DNA of 64,000 nucleotides from an uncultured Tateyamaria sp. (GCF_947497045.1 NZ_CANMEU010000003.1:434001-498000); one strand, 5' to 3'; positions 41,200 to 51,114 are shown, counted from the first letter of the stretch. The notes: generated by a model not told the origin, from the sequence alone. Numbers and translations: made by a program.

Positions 41200-43287
41200 T
41201 CATTCAGCAGCGATTTTGATCACGGGTTCCATCCGGGCCAGAATGTCATCGGCCAGATGGCATTTCACCTGATGCCCGTCGGCCAGGTGACGCACGGGCG
41301 GCACTTCCTTGTCACACAGGCCTCCGGGTACCTCCGACTTCCAACGGCACCGTGTCTGGAAAGGGCAGCCCGTAGGTGGGTTCATCGCCGAGGGGATGTC
41401 CCCCTCAAGCACGATGTGCTGTTTTTCGACCTTGGTATCGGCAATGGGAACCGCGGACAAAAGCGCCTCGGTATAGGGGTGATAGGGGGGCGAGAACACC
41501 TGATCGGTGCTGCCCAGTTCGACCACATGGCCCAGATACATCACCATCACCCGGTCGCTCAGATAGCGCACAATCGACAGATCGTGGCTGATGAACAGCA
41601 GGGTCGTCTTGTGCTCGCGCTGGATTTCCATCAGCAGGTCGGTGACGGCCGCCTGCACTGACACATCAAGGGCCGAGACGGGTTCGTCCGCAACCACGAT
41701 CCGGGCATCTCCGGCAAAGGCGCGGGCAATCCCCACACGCTGTTTCTGCCCGCCCGACAATTGGCGCGGCATACGGGTCGCAAAAGCGCGGGGCAGCTTC
41801 ACAAGGTCCAGCAGTTCCAGCATGCGCTGATGCCGTTCTGCCTCGTTATTGCCGACCTTGAAGATCTCAAGCGCGCGGATGATCTGGCGGCCCACGGTCA
41901 TGGACGGGTTCAGGGTGTCGAACGGGTTCTGGAACACCATCTGCACGTCTGCAACCGTCTGGGTGTCGCGCTCTTCGATGGGAATATCCTGAATGGCCTT
42001 GTTGCCGAGGGTGATCGTGCCCTCGGTCGCGGTCTCAAGCCCCATCAACACCTTTGCAAAGGTGGATTTGCCGCAGCCGGACTCGCCCACGATGGCGAGG
42101 GTCTCGGACTCGCGGGCCTCGAAACTCAGGGTCTCGTTGGCCTTGACCACCTTCTTTTCACCGGACGAGAACAGGGCGGAGGCAGCAACCTCGTAATATT
42201 TCTTGAGGTTGTCCATTTTCAGGACAACATCGCCGATCTCGCCCTTCTGCTTGACCTCGGCCAGCTCCATGGGCGCGTTCCAGTCGATCTCCTCAAACTT
42301 CACACAGCGGCTTTCATGGCTTGCATCCGGGTTGGCGGGACGCATCGGGATGGCCTCGTTGACATCGCAGCGCCCGGCCTCGAAATAATCGCAACGCGGG
42401 CCGAAATTGCATCCGGGTGGGCGTTCGTGGGGCAGGGGGAAGTTGCCGGGGATCGCCACGAGGGGGCGGGCGTTCTTGTCAGCACCGGGCAGCGGGATCG
42501 AGCGGAAGAGAGCCTGGGTATAGGGGTGCTGCATCTCGTCAAAGACCTGCTCGATGCTGCCGCGCTCAACCGCTTCGCCGGAATACATCACACAAATGCG
42601 GTCACAGGTTTCAAGCACAAGGCCAAGGTTGTGGCTGATGAACAGCATGGAGGTGCCGTATTTCTTGCCCAGATCCTTGACCAGTTCGACCACAGCCGCC
42701 TCAACGGTGACGTCAAGCGCGGTGGTCGGCTCATCGAGGATCAACAGCGACGGCTCGGACATCAGCGCCATCGCAATCACGATACGCTGCTGCTGGCCGC
42801 CCGAAAGCTGGTGGGGAAAGGAATTCAGGATACGCTTGGGATCGGGCAGTTTCACATCCGTGACCACCTGCAAGGCGCGCTCATAGGCGTCTTTTTCCGA
42901 CATGCCCTGATGGATCATCGGCACTTCCATCAACTGCTTGCCGATTTTCATGGCCGGGTTCAGCGAAGCCATCGGCTCCTGATAGATCATCGCGATTTCG
43001 GAGCCGCGAATGTCGCGCAACTCTTCGGCGCTCATTTCCTGCAGATCGCGGCCCTTGAACTTGATCGAGCCGCCCACGATGCGTCCATTCTTGCCCAGAT
43101 CCTGCATGACCCCGAGGGCCACGGTGGACTTGCCGCAGCCGGATTCACCAACCAGACCCACGGCCTCGCCGGGTTGCACCGTGACCGAAAAATCCATCAC
43201 CGCCGGAATTTCGCGCAGCCGCGTGAAGAATGAAATGCTCAGCTTGTCGATCTCGAGGATCGGGCCGTCATAGTCAGGTTTCGCCAT
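41200..43287 (-). CDS. Dipeptide/oligopeptide ABC transporter, fused double ATPase (DppD-DppF type)
   Basis: 695 residues with two complete ABC ATPase halves. First half: Walker A GESGCGKST, signature QLSGGQQQRIVIA, Walker B LLILDEPTTALD, then an oligopeptide C-terminal domain with cysteines (GCNFGPRCDYFEAGRCD). Second half starts near residue 370: GESGCGKST, QLSGGQKQRVGIA, IVVADEPVSALD, and another Cys-rich end (GCPFQTRCRWK). Fusions of DppD and DppF are known. GGAG precedes the ATG at 43287. It is last in the permease operon and powers import of peptides or similar solutes. Confidence 0.93.
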   Translation of the reverse strand: MAKPDYDGPILEIDKLSISFFTRLREIPAVMDFSVTVQPGEAVGLVGESGCGKSTVALGVMQDLGKNGRIVGGSIKFKGRDLQEMSAEELRDIRGSEIAMIYQEPMASLNPAMKIGKQLMEVPMIHQGMSEKDAYERALQVVTDVKLPDPKRILNSFPHQLSGGQQQRIVIAMALMSEPSLLILDEPTTALDVTVEAAVVELVKDLGKKYGTSMLFISHNLGLVLETCDRICVMYSGEAVERGSIEQVFDEMQHPYTQALFRSIPLPGADKNARPLVAIPGNFPLPHERPPGCNFGPRCDYFEAGRCDVNEAIPMRPANPDASHESRCVKFEEIDWNAPMELAEVKQKGEIGDVVLKMDNLKKYYEVAASALFSSGEKKVVKANETLSFEARESETLAIVGESGCGKSTFAKVLMGLETATEGTITLGNKAIQDIPIEERDTQTVADVQMVFQNPFDTLNPSMTVGRQIIRALEIFKVGNNEAERHQRMLELLDLVKLPRAFATRMPRQLSGGQKQRVGIARAFAGDARIVVADEPVSALDVSVQAAVTDLLMEIQREHKTTLLFISHDLSIVRYLSDRVMVMYLGHVVELGSTDQVFSPPYHPYTEALLSAVPIADTKVEKQHIVLEGDIPSAMNPPTGCPFQTRCRWKSEVPGGLCDKEVPPVRHLADGHQVKCHLADDILARMEPVIKIAAE

Positions 43288-43357
43288 CTTGTTCGTCTCC
43301 CGTTTGGCCCAGAGAAGTTTTGATCCATCTTCATCTTGCCAAATAAACTCCGGGGGT

Positions 43358-43375
43358 CCGGGGGCTGGCCCCCGG
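43358..43375. repeat. REP-like G/C palindrome between permease and ATPase genes
   Basis: CCGGGGGC-TG-GCCCCCGG, preceded by CTCCGGGGGT. Similar G/C-rich dyads are scattered in roseobacter intergenic regions. It can form a hairpin in the operon mRNA between the permease and ATPase genes and may tune their relative expression. Confidence 0.6.
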
Positions 43376-43389
43376 TCCCACACTTGAAA

Positions 43390-44862
43390 TCAGTCTTTCA
43401 GACTTTCTTCGCGCAACCCATCCGCCAGCAGGTTCAACCCCAGCACCAGCGTCAGCAGCGCAAGGGCCGGTGCAATCGCGGCATGCGGGTAGACCGACAA
43501 CAGGCGGCGACCGGCATTGATGGTTGTGCCCCAGTCCGGGCTCTCGCTTTCGAGGCCAAGGCCAAAGAAACCGAGGGTGCCGAGCAGGATGGTGGTGTAG
43601 CCGATGCGCAGGCAGAAATCGACGATCAGCGGCCCGCGCGCATTGGGCAGGATCTCCCACAGCATGATGTACCACGGCCCCTCGCCGCGGGTCTGGGCGG
43701 CGGCCACATAGTCGCGCGTCTTGATGTCGAGCGCGAGGCTCCGCACGATCCGAAACACAGTGGGCGCGTTCACAAAGACCACCGACACGAACACGACCAG
43801 AATGCCGGCATCGATGTTGAACAGGTCCACCGCATTGGGCAGGCCGGGGATCGCGTAGGTTGCCGTGGACACGATGGCCCCGTTGGTCGAGATCAACGAG
43901 AGGTAAATCCAGCCCAGAACCCCCAGCACCCCGATCAACAACGGGGTGCGGAACGAGGGCTGCGTATAATAGCGCGAGTTCAGCAGTACCGCGACAAAGA
44001 TCAGCGGAAAGATGAACAGCACCGTGGCCATATAGTTGGGAATGCCGGTCGCGACGATCTCGGGTGTGACCAGCAGGTAGAACAGCAGGATCACCGGAAA
44101 GGCGAGGATCAGGTTGGCGAGGAAGGACAGCACGATGTCCAGGCGGCCCCCGTAATAGCCCGCAGGCAGGCCAAGGGTGATGCCGACCATGAAGGCGAAG
44201 AGCGTCGCAAGCGGTGCGATCTGCACCACAACCCAAGCCCCCTTGAACAAGCGGCTGAAGACGTCGCGCGCAAGGTTGTCACCGCCCAGAAGATACCAGC
44301 CATATTCGCCTTCTTCGGCACCGCGCAGGGGCGTGCCGGGCACCTTGTTCTTCATCCCCGACACCTGGGACAGGCTGTCATGGGGCGAAATCCAGTCGAA
44401 CACGCCCGCCATCACACCCGCAAAGACCCAGAACATCACCAGCGCAAAGCCGATCATGCCGACAGTCGAGTCAAACAGTTTGCCATATAGCCCGAGGCGG
44501 CGCTTGAACTGGATCGACACCACGAAGGTCACGACCAGCGCGATCCAGACGGGGATCAACTGCTGGCTCATCCCGCCGATGATCCCGCCCAGTCCTGGAC
44601 CGCCAAGTACACCGCCAATCAGATAGATCACCAACAGGGCCAGCAGGGCTGTCCCCGTCCAGCGTGTCGCCGTTGCGGCCAGATCATAGGGGCCGCCGGC
44701 GGTACTCAACGTCCCGTCCGGGTTGGTGACGACGCGCGCGCCGCCCGTGGCGACGCTCAGCACGATCTGCGCCAGCACGGCGACCAAGAACAGCGCCACC
44801 AGCACATACAGCACCGGGTCCAGAAATTGCCCAAGCGTGCCGGTCCATGTCAAAGGTTCCAT
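43390..44862 (-). CDS. ABC transporter permease, DppC-like, with extended N-terminus
   Basis: 490 residues, while DppC proteins are usually about 300. An N-terminal extra membrane region (about 1-150) has four or more hydrophobic segments. The usual permease follows: FAGVMAGVFDWISPHDS, a periplasmic loop, YLLGGDNLARDVFSRL, and the EAA loop DYVAAAQTRGEGPWYIMLWEI-type sequence near 390-410 that docks to the ATPase. It forms the channel with the DppB-like protein. Family is secure; the extra N-terminal helices are unusual. Confidence 0.92.
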   Translation of the reverse strand: MEPLTWTGTLGQFLDPVLYVLVALFLVAVLAQIVLSVATGGARVVTNPDGTLSTAGGPYDLAATATRWTGTALLALLVIYLIGGVLGGPGLGGIIGGMSQQLIPVWIALVVTFVVSIQFKRRLGLYGKLFDSTVGMIGFALVMFWVFAGVMAGVFDWISPHDSLSQVSGMKNKVPGTPLRGAEEGEYGWYLLGGDNLARDVFSRLFKGAWVVVQIAPLATLFAFMVGITLGLPAGYYGGRLDIVLSFLANLILAFPVILLFYLLVTPEIVATGIPNYMATVLFIFPLIFVAVLLNSRYYTQPSFRTPLLIGVLGVLGWIYLSLISTNGAIVSTATYAIPGLPNAVDLFNIDAGILVVFVSVVFVNAPTVFRIVRSLALDIKTRDYVAAAQTRGEGPWYIMLWEILPNARGPLIVDFCLRIGYTTILLGTLGFFGLGLESESPDWGTTINAGRRLLSVYPHAAIAPALALLTLVLGLNLLADGLREESLKD

Positions 44863-44877
44863 ATCTCTGGCCCTCCC

Positions 44878-45924
44878 TTAAGAAATGCGGATGCGTGGGT
44901 TCAGGAACACATAGCCGACATCAGATATCAGCTGCGTGATCAGCACCACGACCACAGAGACGACCGAAACGGCCAGAAGAAGTTCGATGTCATTGTTGCC
45001 CGCCGCCTGCACCAGCAGCCAGCCAAAGCCCTTGTAGTTAAAGAGCGTCTCGACGATCACGACCCCGTTCAGCAGCCACGGGATTTGCAGCATGATCACC
45101 GTGAAGGGCGCGATCAGCGCGTTGCGCAGCGCGTGTTTCATCACGATGTTGCCAAAACTCACCCCCTTGAGCCGGGCGGTGCGGATATATTGCGCGGTCA
45201 TCACCTCGGTCATCGATGCCCGCGTCATCCGCGCGATATATCCCATCCCGTAAAGCGCAATGGTGACCACCGGCAGGGTGAAATTCTCGAAGGTCGCGTT
45301 CTCGATGGCCTGGGTCGCGGACCCCTTGAACCATTTCAGCCCAAAGGCGGATGAGGCAAAGACTGCGATAAATATGACCCCCGACACGTATTCGGGCGTC
45401 GCGGTGGTCGTAATCGAGAAGGTCGAGAGCGATCGATCAAGCCCCGAGCCCTCGCGCATCCCGGCAAGCACGCCCACAATCAGCGCCATGGGCACCATCA
45501 CCAGCAACACAAAGCCCATCAGCTTGCCCGTGGCCGCCAATCGGGTGGCCACCAGACTGCCGACCTCGTCCTTGAAGACCAGTGAATAGCCCCAGTCGCC
45601 CTGCAACACCCCGCAGAAGGTGGGCCGGTTTTCGACCGGGGTGCCTTCGTTAAAGCATTGGCCCGTCACCGTGCCGTCGTCTTTCTCTGTCGTCCAACCG
45701 GGGGCAACCCCAAGCCAGCGCCCATATTTGATGAGGGTATTGTCGGTATATCCGCGATCCCCGAGCCAGCTTGCCACGGCTTCGTCCGACATGCGGAAGT
45801 TGCCTTGGGTCTTGGCCAGTTTTTCGAGATTCGGGTAAAGATTGGTCAGAAAGAACACGATGAAGGTCAGGCACAATGCCGTCAGCAACATCAAACCCAG
45901 TCGTCTGAGAATGAAAAGTCCCAT
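44878..45924 (-). CDS. ABC transporter permease, DppB-like
   Basis: 348 residues. The first transmembrane helix begins at residue 1 (MGLFILRRLGLMLLTALCL). A periplasmic loop of about 100 residues (about 30-125) contains two cysteines (TGQCFNEG, TFCGVLQGD), and then five more helices. The EAA motif is in AQYIRTARLKGVSFGNI (about 245-262). The start at 45924 is at the membrane helix. It is first of the operon. The large loop with Cys pair could be a substrate-interaction element that compensates for the absence of a neighbouring binding protein (inference). Confidence 0.92.
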   Translation of the reverse strand: MGLFILRRLGLMLLTALCLTFIVFFLTNLYPNLEKLAKTQGNFRMSDEAVASWLGDRGYTDNTLIKYGRWLGVAPGWTTEKDDGTVTGQCFNEGTPVENRPTFCGVLQGDWGYSLVFKDEVGSLVATRLAATGKLMGFVLLVMVPMALIVGVLAGMREGSGLDRSLSTFSITTTATPEYVSGVIFIAVFASSAFGLKWFKGSATQAIENATFENFTLPVVTIALYGMGYIARMTRASMTEVMTAQYIRTARLKGVSFGNIVMKHALRNALIAPFTVIMLQIPWLLNGVVIVETLFNYKGFGWLLVQAAGNNDIELLLAVSVVSVVVVLITQLISDVGYVFLNPRIRIS

Positions 45925-46277
45925 ATATCGCCCCTGTTGTGGTGGCTTGCGGCAGTCTTGCGCTACCGGTGATGTGGTGCGGGCGACATTGGCTGCGCCT
46001 CGCATCGACGCCGCATAGGCGTCAGAAGAATTTCGTCGGTGATTGATTGGCTACGACACGTTGGCTCCCCGGTTTCCGACTGCCTGACTTGTTCCCGGTG
46101 GGGGCTCTGTCTGGCTTGAAACAGTGCGCACCCGTGCAGCATCAGTCGGTTATCGCAGCATGAGGCAACAGAACCGGACGCAGGTCAACGGTGTCCTTAC
46201 AAATTTTATTGCACGTTTGCGACATTTACATGGTCCGTAGGCGACATGTCTGGACGAACGGCACCGCCTGGTGACAG
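45925..46277. other. Gene-free region upstream of the permease genes
   Basis: 353 bp with no open frame that looks coding. It would hold the ABC operon promoter. In many peptide ABC operons a substrate-binding protein gene occupies this position, but none is here. A direct repeat CGACAT occurs near 46212 and 46241, possibly part of an AraC-type site; this is weak. Confidence 0.5.
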
Positions 46278-47069
46278 CTAAAGCCGCCCTTTCTGGCGCA
46301 CCGCGGATGGGGTCATTCCGGTATGTTGCTGCATGAACCGGGTGAAATAGGCTGCCGATCCAAAGCCCAGATGCCGCGCCACATCCTGAATGGCACCGTC
46401 GCTTTCGATCAATCCGATCCGTGCGGCATAAAGTACACGTTCGGTCAAAAGATCCGCCGCCGTGCGCCCTGTGGCGGCCTTGCAGGCGCGGGTCAGGTGC
46501 GTTGGGGTCACGTTCAACGCCTCCGCATGGTCGGCCATGGTCAGACCCAAGGCATGGTGGCGCGCAATGCGGTCACAAAAGGCCGCACTCAATCGGGCAG
46601 CAGCGTTCATCGGCAAGGGCAGGTGATCGGGTATCGCGATCTGGCGGCGCAACCAGACTGAAATCAGGGCTGCATGCCCATCAAGCGCATCCTGCGTCAG
46701 CGGGCGCGGTGTGGTGACTTCGCGATGTGCGGCCTCAAACAACGCGGTCATGTCCGAAATCGCGGCTACATCGCGGATGCGCAACTGCCGGGGTCCTTCG
46801 GGCAGGCGCACGTCGCTGCCATCGGGGATCAGGGCAATCATACCCGCCCCCTGGCGGCCCAGTTCAAGCGAGAACAGCGTGTGCGGCGGGATCGACATGG
46901 CATTGTGCGTGCCCACCCCGCGTCGTGTGCCATTCAGCAGCATCCGCCCCTGACCGCGCGTGATCCAGATGATCAGATGCTCGGGGCGATCATGGACCTG
47001 GGACAGCCGCCAGTCCTGTGGACCGGTCAGCTGGCCAAGAGTCGCGATCCTGATCGGGGCAAGGGACAT
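46278..47069 (-). CDS. AraC family transcriptional regulator
   Basis: 263 residues. N-terminal cupin-like ligand domain (about 1-130; HLIIWITRGQGRMLLNG) and C-terminal double helix-turn-helix (about 165-263; GLTMADHAEALNVTPTHLTR, then IQDVARHLGFGSAAYFTRFM). It sits on the same strand directly upstream of the ABC permease operon, so it is a candidate regulator of that operon. The ligand is unknown. Confidence 0.93.
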   Translation of the reverse strand: MSLAPIRIATLGQLTGPQDWRLSQVHDRPEHLIIWITRGQGRMLLNGTRRGVGTHNAMSIPPHTLFSLELGRQGAGMIALIPDGSDVRLPEGPRQLRIRDVAAISDMTALFEAAHREVTTPRPLTQDALDGHAALISVWLRRQIAIPDHLPLPMNAAARLSAAFCDRIARHHALGLTMADHAEALNVTPTHLTRACKAATGRTAADLLTERVLYAARIGLIESDGAIQDVARHLGFGSAAYFTRFMQQHTGMTPSAVRQKGRL

Positions 47070-47147
47070 CTGACCTGCACGTTTGTTCGAAACTGTAAAT
47101 TTCCAACATGGATGACATGATTAATCCGGCAAAAAAAGGGAAAAAGG

Positions 47148-48029
47148 TCAAAAACGCGCGAGTTGCTCTGCATCAATCCACTGCCAGTCCGCCATGCGGG
47201 CGCGAAACCATGTGCGCTGGCGCTTGGCATAGCGGCGCGTTGCGATTGTGGCGCTTTCAACGGCCTGGGCGTGGGTCATTGTGCCCTCCAGCACGCCCAT
47301 CGCCTCGCGCACCCCGATAGCGCGGCAGGCGGGCAGGGTAGGATCATACCGGGCACGCATGGTGCGGGCTTCCTCAAGCCCGCCCTCGCGCAACATCTGA
47401 TCAAAGCGTGTTTCGATCCGTGGGGTCAGCCAGGCCTTGGGGCTGTCCAGAACGATCCCTGTATAGCCCCCTTTGGCCAAGAGCGGTGGGGCGGTGTCAT
47501 CCTGCCACGCCGCAAGCCCACGCCCTGTGGTGGTCTGCACCTCCCAGGCACGCTGCACACGGGCGCGGTTTGCGGTGTCGATGCGCGCGACCGTGTCGGG
47601 ATCGAGTGCGGCCAGCATATCGCCCGCTTCCATCGCGTCGCCACTGGCGCGCACAGCGGGTGGGGTTTCGGGTATCTCAGCCAACCCTTCGGTGAGCGCG
47701 GCGAAATACAGCCCCGTCCCTCCGACGATGATCGGGCGCGGTCCGGCCAGCAACGGCGCGACCTCGCGCAGCCAATGCCCGGTGGAGTAGGGGGTGTCAT
47801 AGGCGACATGCCCATAAAGGCGATGCGGGGCGCGACCCTCTTCCTCGGGCGAGGGGCGTGCGGTGATCACGCGCCAGCAGTCATAAACCTGACTGGCATC
47901 CGCGTTCACGACGACCCCGCCCTGCGCCTCGGCAATGGCCAGCGCAAGCGCCGATTTGCCCGATGCGGTCGGCCCTGCAATCAGAACGGGCAGTACGGGG
48001 TCCAGTCTGGCAATAAGGTCGGTGATCAC
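47148..48029 (-). CDS. miaA: tRNA dimethylallyltransferase
   Basis: Transfers a dimethylallyl group to A37 in tRNAs reading codons that start with U. 293 residues. P-loop [32 protein letters not shown], and the [12 protein letters not shown] segment. DMAPP comes from the MEP pathway, whose dxr gene lies in the block that follows. It is divergent from pyrH. Past its stop the minus strand has T-rich tracts but no clear hairpin. Confidence 0.96.
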   Translation of the reverse strand: MITDLIARLDPVLPVLIAGPTASGKSALALAIAEAQGGVVVNADASQVYDCWRVITARPSPEEEGRAPHRLYGHVAYDTPYSTGHWLREVAPLLAGPRPIIVGGTGLYFAALTEGLAEIPETPPAVRASGDAMEAGDMLAALDPDTVARIDTANRARVQRAWEVQTTTGRGLAAWQDDTAPPLLAKGGYTGIVLDSPKAWLTPRIETRFDQMLREGGLEEARTMRARYDPTLPACRAIGVREAMGVLEGTMTHAQAVESATIATRRYAKRQRTWFRARMADWQWIDAEQLARF

Positions 48030-48101
48030 GCGGCGTCTTCCATTGAAAGCCTGATGCTTTTAGGACAGGTTGCGCGCAAATTGAAAGAGCGGGGGCATGC
48101 C

Positions 48102-48833
48102 ATGACCGAGACCGATTCTGGAACGACCTACAAACGGGTCATGTTGAAAATTTCGGGCGAGGCGCTGATGGGCGATCAGGGCTATGGGTTGCACCCCCCG
48201 ACGGTCGAGCGGATCGCCAAAGAGGTCAAGGCAGTCCACGACATGGGGGTCGAGATCTGCATGGTGATTGGGGGCGGCAACGTCTTTCGCGGCCTGCAAG
48301 GGTCGGCCCAGGGGATGGAGCGGACCACCGCCGATTACATGGGGATGCTGGCGACAGTGATGAATGCGCTGGCGATGCAATCCGCGCTCGAAGGGCTTGG
48401 GGTGTTCACGCGGGTCATCAGCGCGATCACCATGAACGAAGTGGCCGAACCCTATATCCGCCGCCGCGCCGTGCGTCACCTCGAGAAAAAGCGGGTCTGC
48501 ATCTTTGCCGCCGGGACGGGCAACCCGTATTTTACCACCGACACGGCTGCGACCCTGCGCGCCAACGAGATGTCATGTGCTGCGATCTTCATGGGCAAGA
48601 ACGGCGTCGACGGGGTCTATGACAAGGACCCGGCCAAACATGATGATGCGGTGCGCTATGACACGGTCACCTATGACGAGGTGCTGGCCAAGCGCCTCGG
48701 GGTGATGGACGCCAGTGCGATTGCGCTGGCGCGCGACAACAACCTTCCGCTCTATGTCTTTCCGCTGGACACACCCGGCGGGTTCAAGGAAATCCTGGAA
48801 GGCCGCGGCACCTTTACCAAGGTTCAGGGCTAG
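48102..48833 (+). CDS. pyrH: UMP kinase
   Basis: Phosphorylates UMP to UDP. 243 residues, amino-acid-kinase fold: [41 protein letters not shown] and [10 protein letters not shown]. The start at 48102 gives [16 protein letters not shown]; an ATG five bases earlier is out of frame. First gene of the rightward envelope block, followed by frr. Confidence 0.97.
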   Translation: MTETDSGTTYKRVMLKISGEALMGDQGYGLHPPTVERIAKEVKAVHDMGVEICMVIGGGNVFRGLQGSAQGMERTTADYMGMLATVMNALAMQSALEGLGVFTRVISAITMNEVAEPYIRRRAVRHLEKKRVCIFAAGTGNPYFTTDTAATLRANEMSCAAIFMGKNGVDGVYDKDPAKHDDAVRYDTVTYDEVLAKRLGVMDASAIALARDNNLPLYVFPLDTPGGFKEILEGRGTFTKVQG

Positions 48834-48922
48834 GCGGCACTTCTGCTGGCCATATGCCCAAATCATGGCCTATATCGGTATCCAACGCGGCCAACAGGGC
48901 CCAAGAAACGACGGGGAACGCG

Positions 48923-49486
48923 ATGTCCGAAGACTTCATGCTTGACACAGACGACCTTGAGCGCCGGATGGACGGTGCCATGGCGAACCTGAAAACCGAA
49001 TTTGCATCATTGCGCACAGGCCGTGCCTCGGCCTCGATGCTTGAACCCGTGATGGTGGATGCGTACGGGTCGATGACCCCGATCAATCAGGTCGGCACCG
49101 TGAACGTGCCCGAACCGCGGATGGTCACCATCAACGTCTGGGACAAGGGCCTTGTGGGCAAGGTCGAAAAGGCGATCCGCGAAAGTGGGCTGGGGATCAA
49201 TCCGCAGCTCAATGGCACCATCATAATGTTGCCGATCCCCGAACTTAACGAAGAACGCCGCCGCGAGTTGACCAAGGTGGCGGGCAGCTATGCCGAAAAC
49301 GCCCGCGTATCGGTGCGCAATCTACGACGGGACGGGATGGATCAGATCAAGAAGGCCAAGGCCGATGGCATGTCCGAGGATGATGAAAAGCTGTGGCAGG
49401 GCGAAATGCAGGACATGACCGACAAGTATATCAAGGCCATAGATGCGGCCCTTGAGACAAAACAAGCCGAGATCATGCAGGTTTAA
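48923..49486 (+). CDS. frr: Ribosome recycling factor
   Basis: Splits post-termination ribosomes with EF-G. 187 residues; the usual three-helix bundle with [19 protein letters not shown], the [16 protein letters not shown] beta region and [11 protein letters not shown] ([20 protein letters not shown]). GGGGAA before the ATG. Strong family match. Confidence 0.97.
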   Translation: MSEDFMLDTDDLERRMDGAMANLKTEFASLRTGRASASMLEPVMVDAYGSMTPINQVGTVNVPEPRMVTINVWDKGLVGKVEKAIRESGLGINPQLNGTIIMLPIPELNEERRRELTKVAGSYAENARVSVRNLRRDGMDQIKKAKADGMSEDDEKLWQGEMQDMTDKYIKAIDAALETKQAEIMQV

Positions 49487-49495
49487 AAGGCCAAT

Positions 49496-50332
49496 TTGAA
49501 AAGGGCCGGGGGACCTTTTCGGCCTTCTAAAGGGCGGAGCCCCGGACAAAAGGGCGGCCACGCAGCACAACCGCGACCTATCGTTTTCGCAAATCAACTC
49601 AGGAACCGTCACATCTCAAACCCCGCACATACCGGCCCACGCCATGTCGCGATTATCATGGACGGCAATGGGCGTTGGGCCACACAGCGTGGACGCCCCC
49701 GGCTGTTCGGCCATCATGCGGGTGCGCGCCGGGTGCGCGAAATCGTAGAAACCTGCCCCGATATCGGCGTCGAATACCTGACCATCTTTGCCTTCTCGAC
49801 CGAGAACTGGAAACGCACCCAGGTCGAGGTTGCGGGGCTGATGAGCCTGTTTCGCCGCTACATCACCAAAGAGGCCCGCGCGCTTAGCGCGTTTGGCGTG
49901 CGGGTGCGGTTTATCGGGGATCGGGTGCGTCTGGATCCCAAACTGGTCAACCTGATGGACGAGCTGGAATTGCTGACCTCGCAAAACACCAAAGTGCACC
50001 TGACCATTGCATTGAATTACGGCGGGCGGGATGAGGTGGCCCGCGCCACCAAAAGACTGGCCGCGGATGTGGCCGCCGGGCGTTTGCATCCCGAAAACGT
50101 AGATGAAGAAACGCTGCCAAAGTACCTTGATACCTACGTTTTGCCTGATCCCGATCTGGTGATCCGCACCAGTGGAGAGGCGCGGATTTCGAACTTTCTG
50201 CTCTGGCAGTCGGCCTATGCGGAATATGAATTCATCGACACGTTGTGGCCGGATTTCGCGCGGGCCGAGTTCACCGCCTTATGCGCCAATTACGGTGGCC
50301 GCGAGCGCCGCTTTGGCGGGGTCAAGGCATGA
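49496..50332 (+). CDS. uppS: Undecaprenyl diphosphate synthase, ambiguous start
   Basis: Makes the C55 lipid carrier for peptidoglycan and O-antigen. The conserved protein begins HVAIIMDGNGRWA (MDGNGRW catalytic Asp), followed by STENWKR and RTSGEARISNFLLWQS (substrate Arg/Ser). The only conventional in-frame start upstream is TTG at 49496, which adds a 40-residue low-complexity arm copied from a G/C-rich intergenic repeat; an AAAAGG lies five bases before it. An AUC at 49613, with AGGA eight bases upstream, would give the normal length (239 aa). I list the larger frame because it needs no unusual start codon; the true N-terminus is uncertain. Confidence 0.92.
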   Translation: MKRAGGPFRPSKGRSPGQKGGHAAQPRPIVFANQLRNRHISNPAHTGPRHVAIIMDGNGRWATQRGRPRLFGHHAGARRVREIVETCPDIGVEYLTIFAFSTENWKRTQVEVAGLMSLFRRYITKEARALSAFGVRVRFIGDRVRLDPKLVNLMDELELLTSQNTKVHLTIALNYGGRDEVARATKRLAADVAAGRLHPENVDEETLPKYLDTYVLPDPDLVIRTSGEARISNFLLWQSAYAEYEFIDTLWPDFARAEFTALCANYGGRERRFGGVKA

Positions 50333-51114
50333 GCGAGAAGTGGTCTGATCTGGCGGTGCGCATGGGGTCCGGCCTTGTCATGGTGCTGATTGGCATTTGG
50401 GGCATCTGGGTGGGCGGCGACGTCTTTCACGTGCTTGTGGCCGCTATTTGCGGTCTGATGGTGTGGGAGCTGGTGCGCATGATCGCCCCGACCAGCGTAG
50501 GGAGCGCGGTGCAGTTGGGCGGTGTGGCGGCGATTGCGGTTCTGCTGGCAGTCTATCTGCCGACCGGCTTTGCGCTGCCCTTGTTGCTGGCCCCGGCGAT
50601 GGTGGGCTTTGGCCAACTCGACAAGAACCGCGTGACCTACATGACCTTTACCGTGCTCGTGCTGATGGCAGGCTTTGGGATGATGAACGTGCGCGACGAT
50701 CTGGGCTTTGGCTGGATGGTGTGGCTGGTTCTGGTGGTCGTGATCACGGATGTGGTGGGCTATTTCGCAGGGCGTTTGATCGGCGGACCGAAATTCTGGC
50801 CGCGCGTCAGCCCCAAGAAGACATGGGCCGGGACGGTCGCAGGCTGGATCGGAGCAGGAGTGGTTGGTGCTGTCTTTGCGATCAATACGGATGCCACATT
50901 GCAATTGATCGGCGTGTCCATCGCCGTGTCGATGGCCAGCCAGATGGGCGATATCGCCGAAAGCGCGATCAAGCGGCGCATGGGGGTCAAGGATTCCTCG
51001 GCCCTGATCCCGGGCCACGGCGGTGTGCTTGATCGGTTCGACGGGATGCTGGGCGCATCGGTGTTTTTGCTGATGCTGGGTCAGGTCGCCGGATTTCCGG
51101 GCGGCGTGCTGTGA
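50329..51114 (+). CDS. cdsA: Phosphatidate cytidylyltransferase (CDP-diglyceride synthase)
   Basis: Makes CDP-diacylglycerol, the precursor of phospholipids. 261 residues, six to eight membrane helices. The signature is near the C-terminus: SAIKRRMGVKDSSALIPGHG then GVLDRFDG. The ATG overlaps the uppS stop (ATGA). The stop overlaps the dxr GTG. Confidence 0.96.
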   Translation: MSEKWSDLAVRMGSGLVMVLIGIWGIWVGGDVFHVLVAAICGLMVWELVRMIAPTSVGSAVQLGGVAAIAVLLAVYLPTGFALPLLLAPAMVGFGQLDKNRVTYMTFTVLVLMAGFGMMNVRDDLGFGWMVWLVLVVVITDVVGYFAGRLIGGPKFWPRVSPKKTWAGTVAGWIGAGVVGAVFAINTDATLQLIGVSIAVSMASQMGDIAESAIKRRMGVKDSSALIPGHGGVLDRFDGMLGASVFLLMLGQVAGFPGGVL

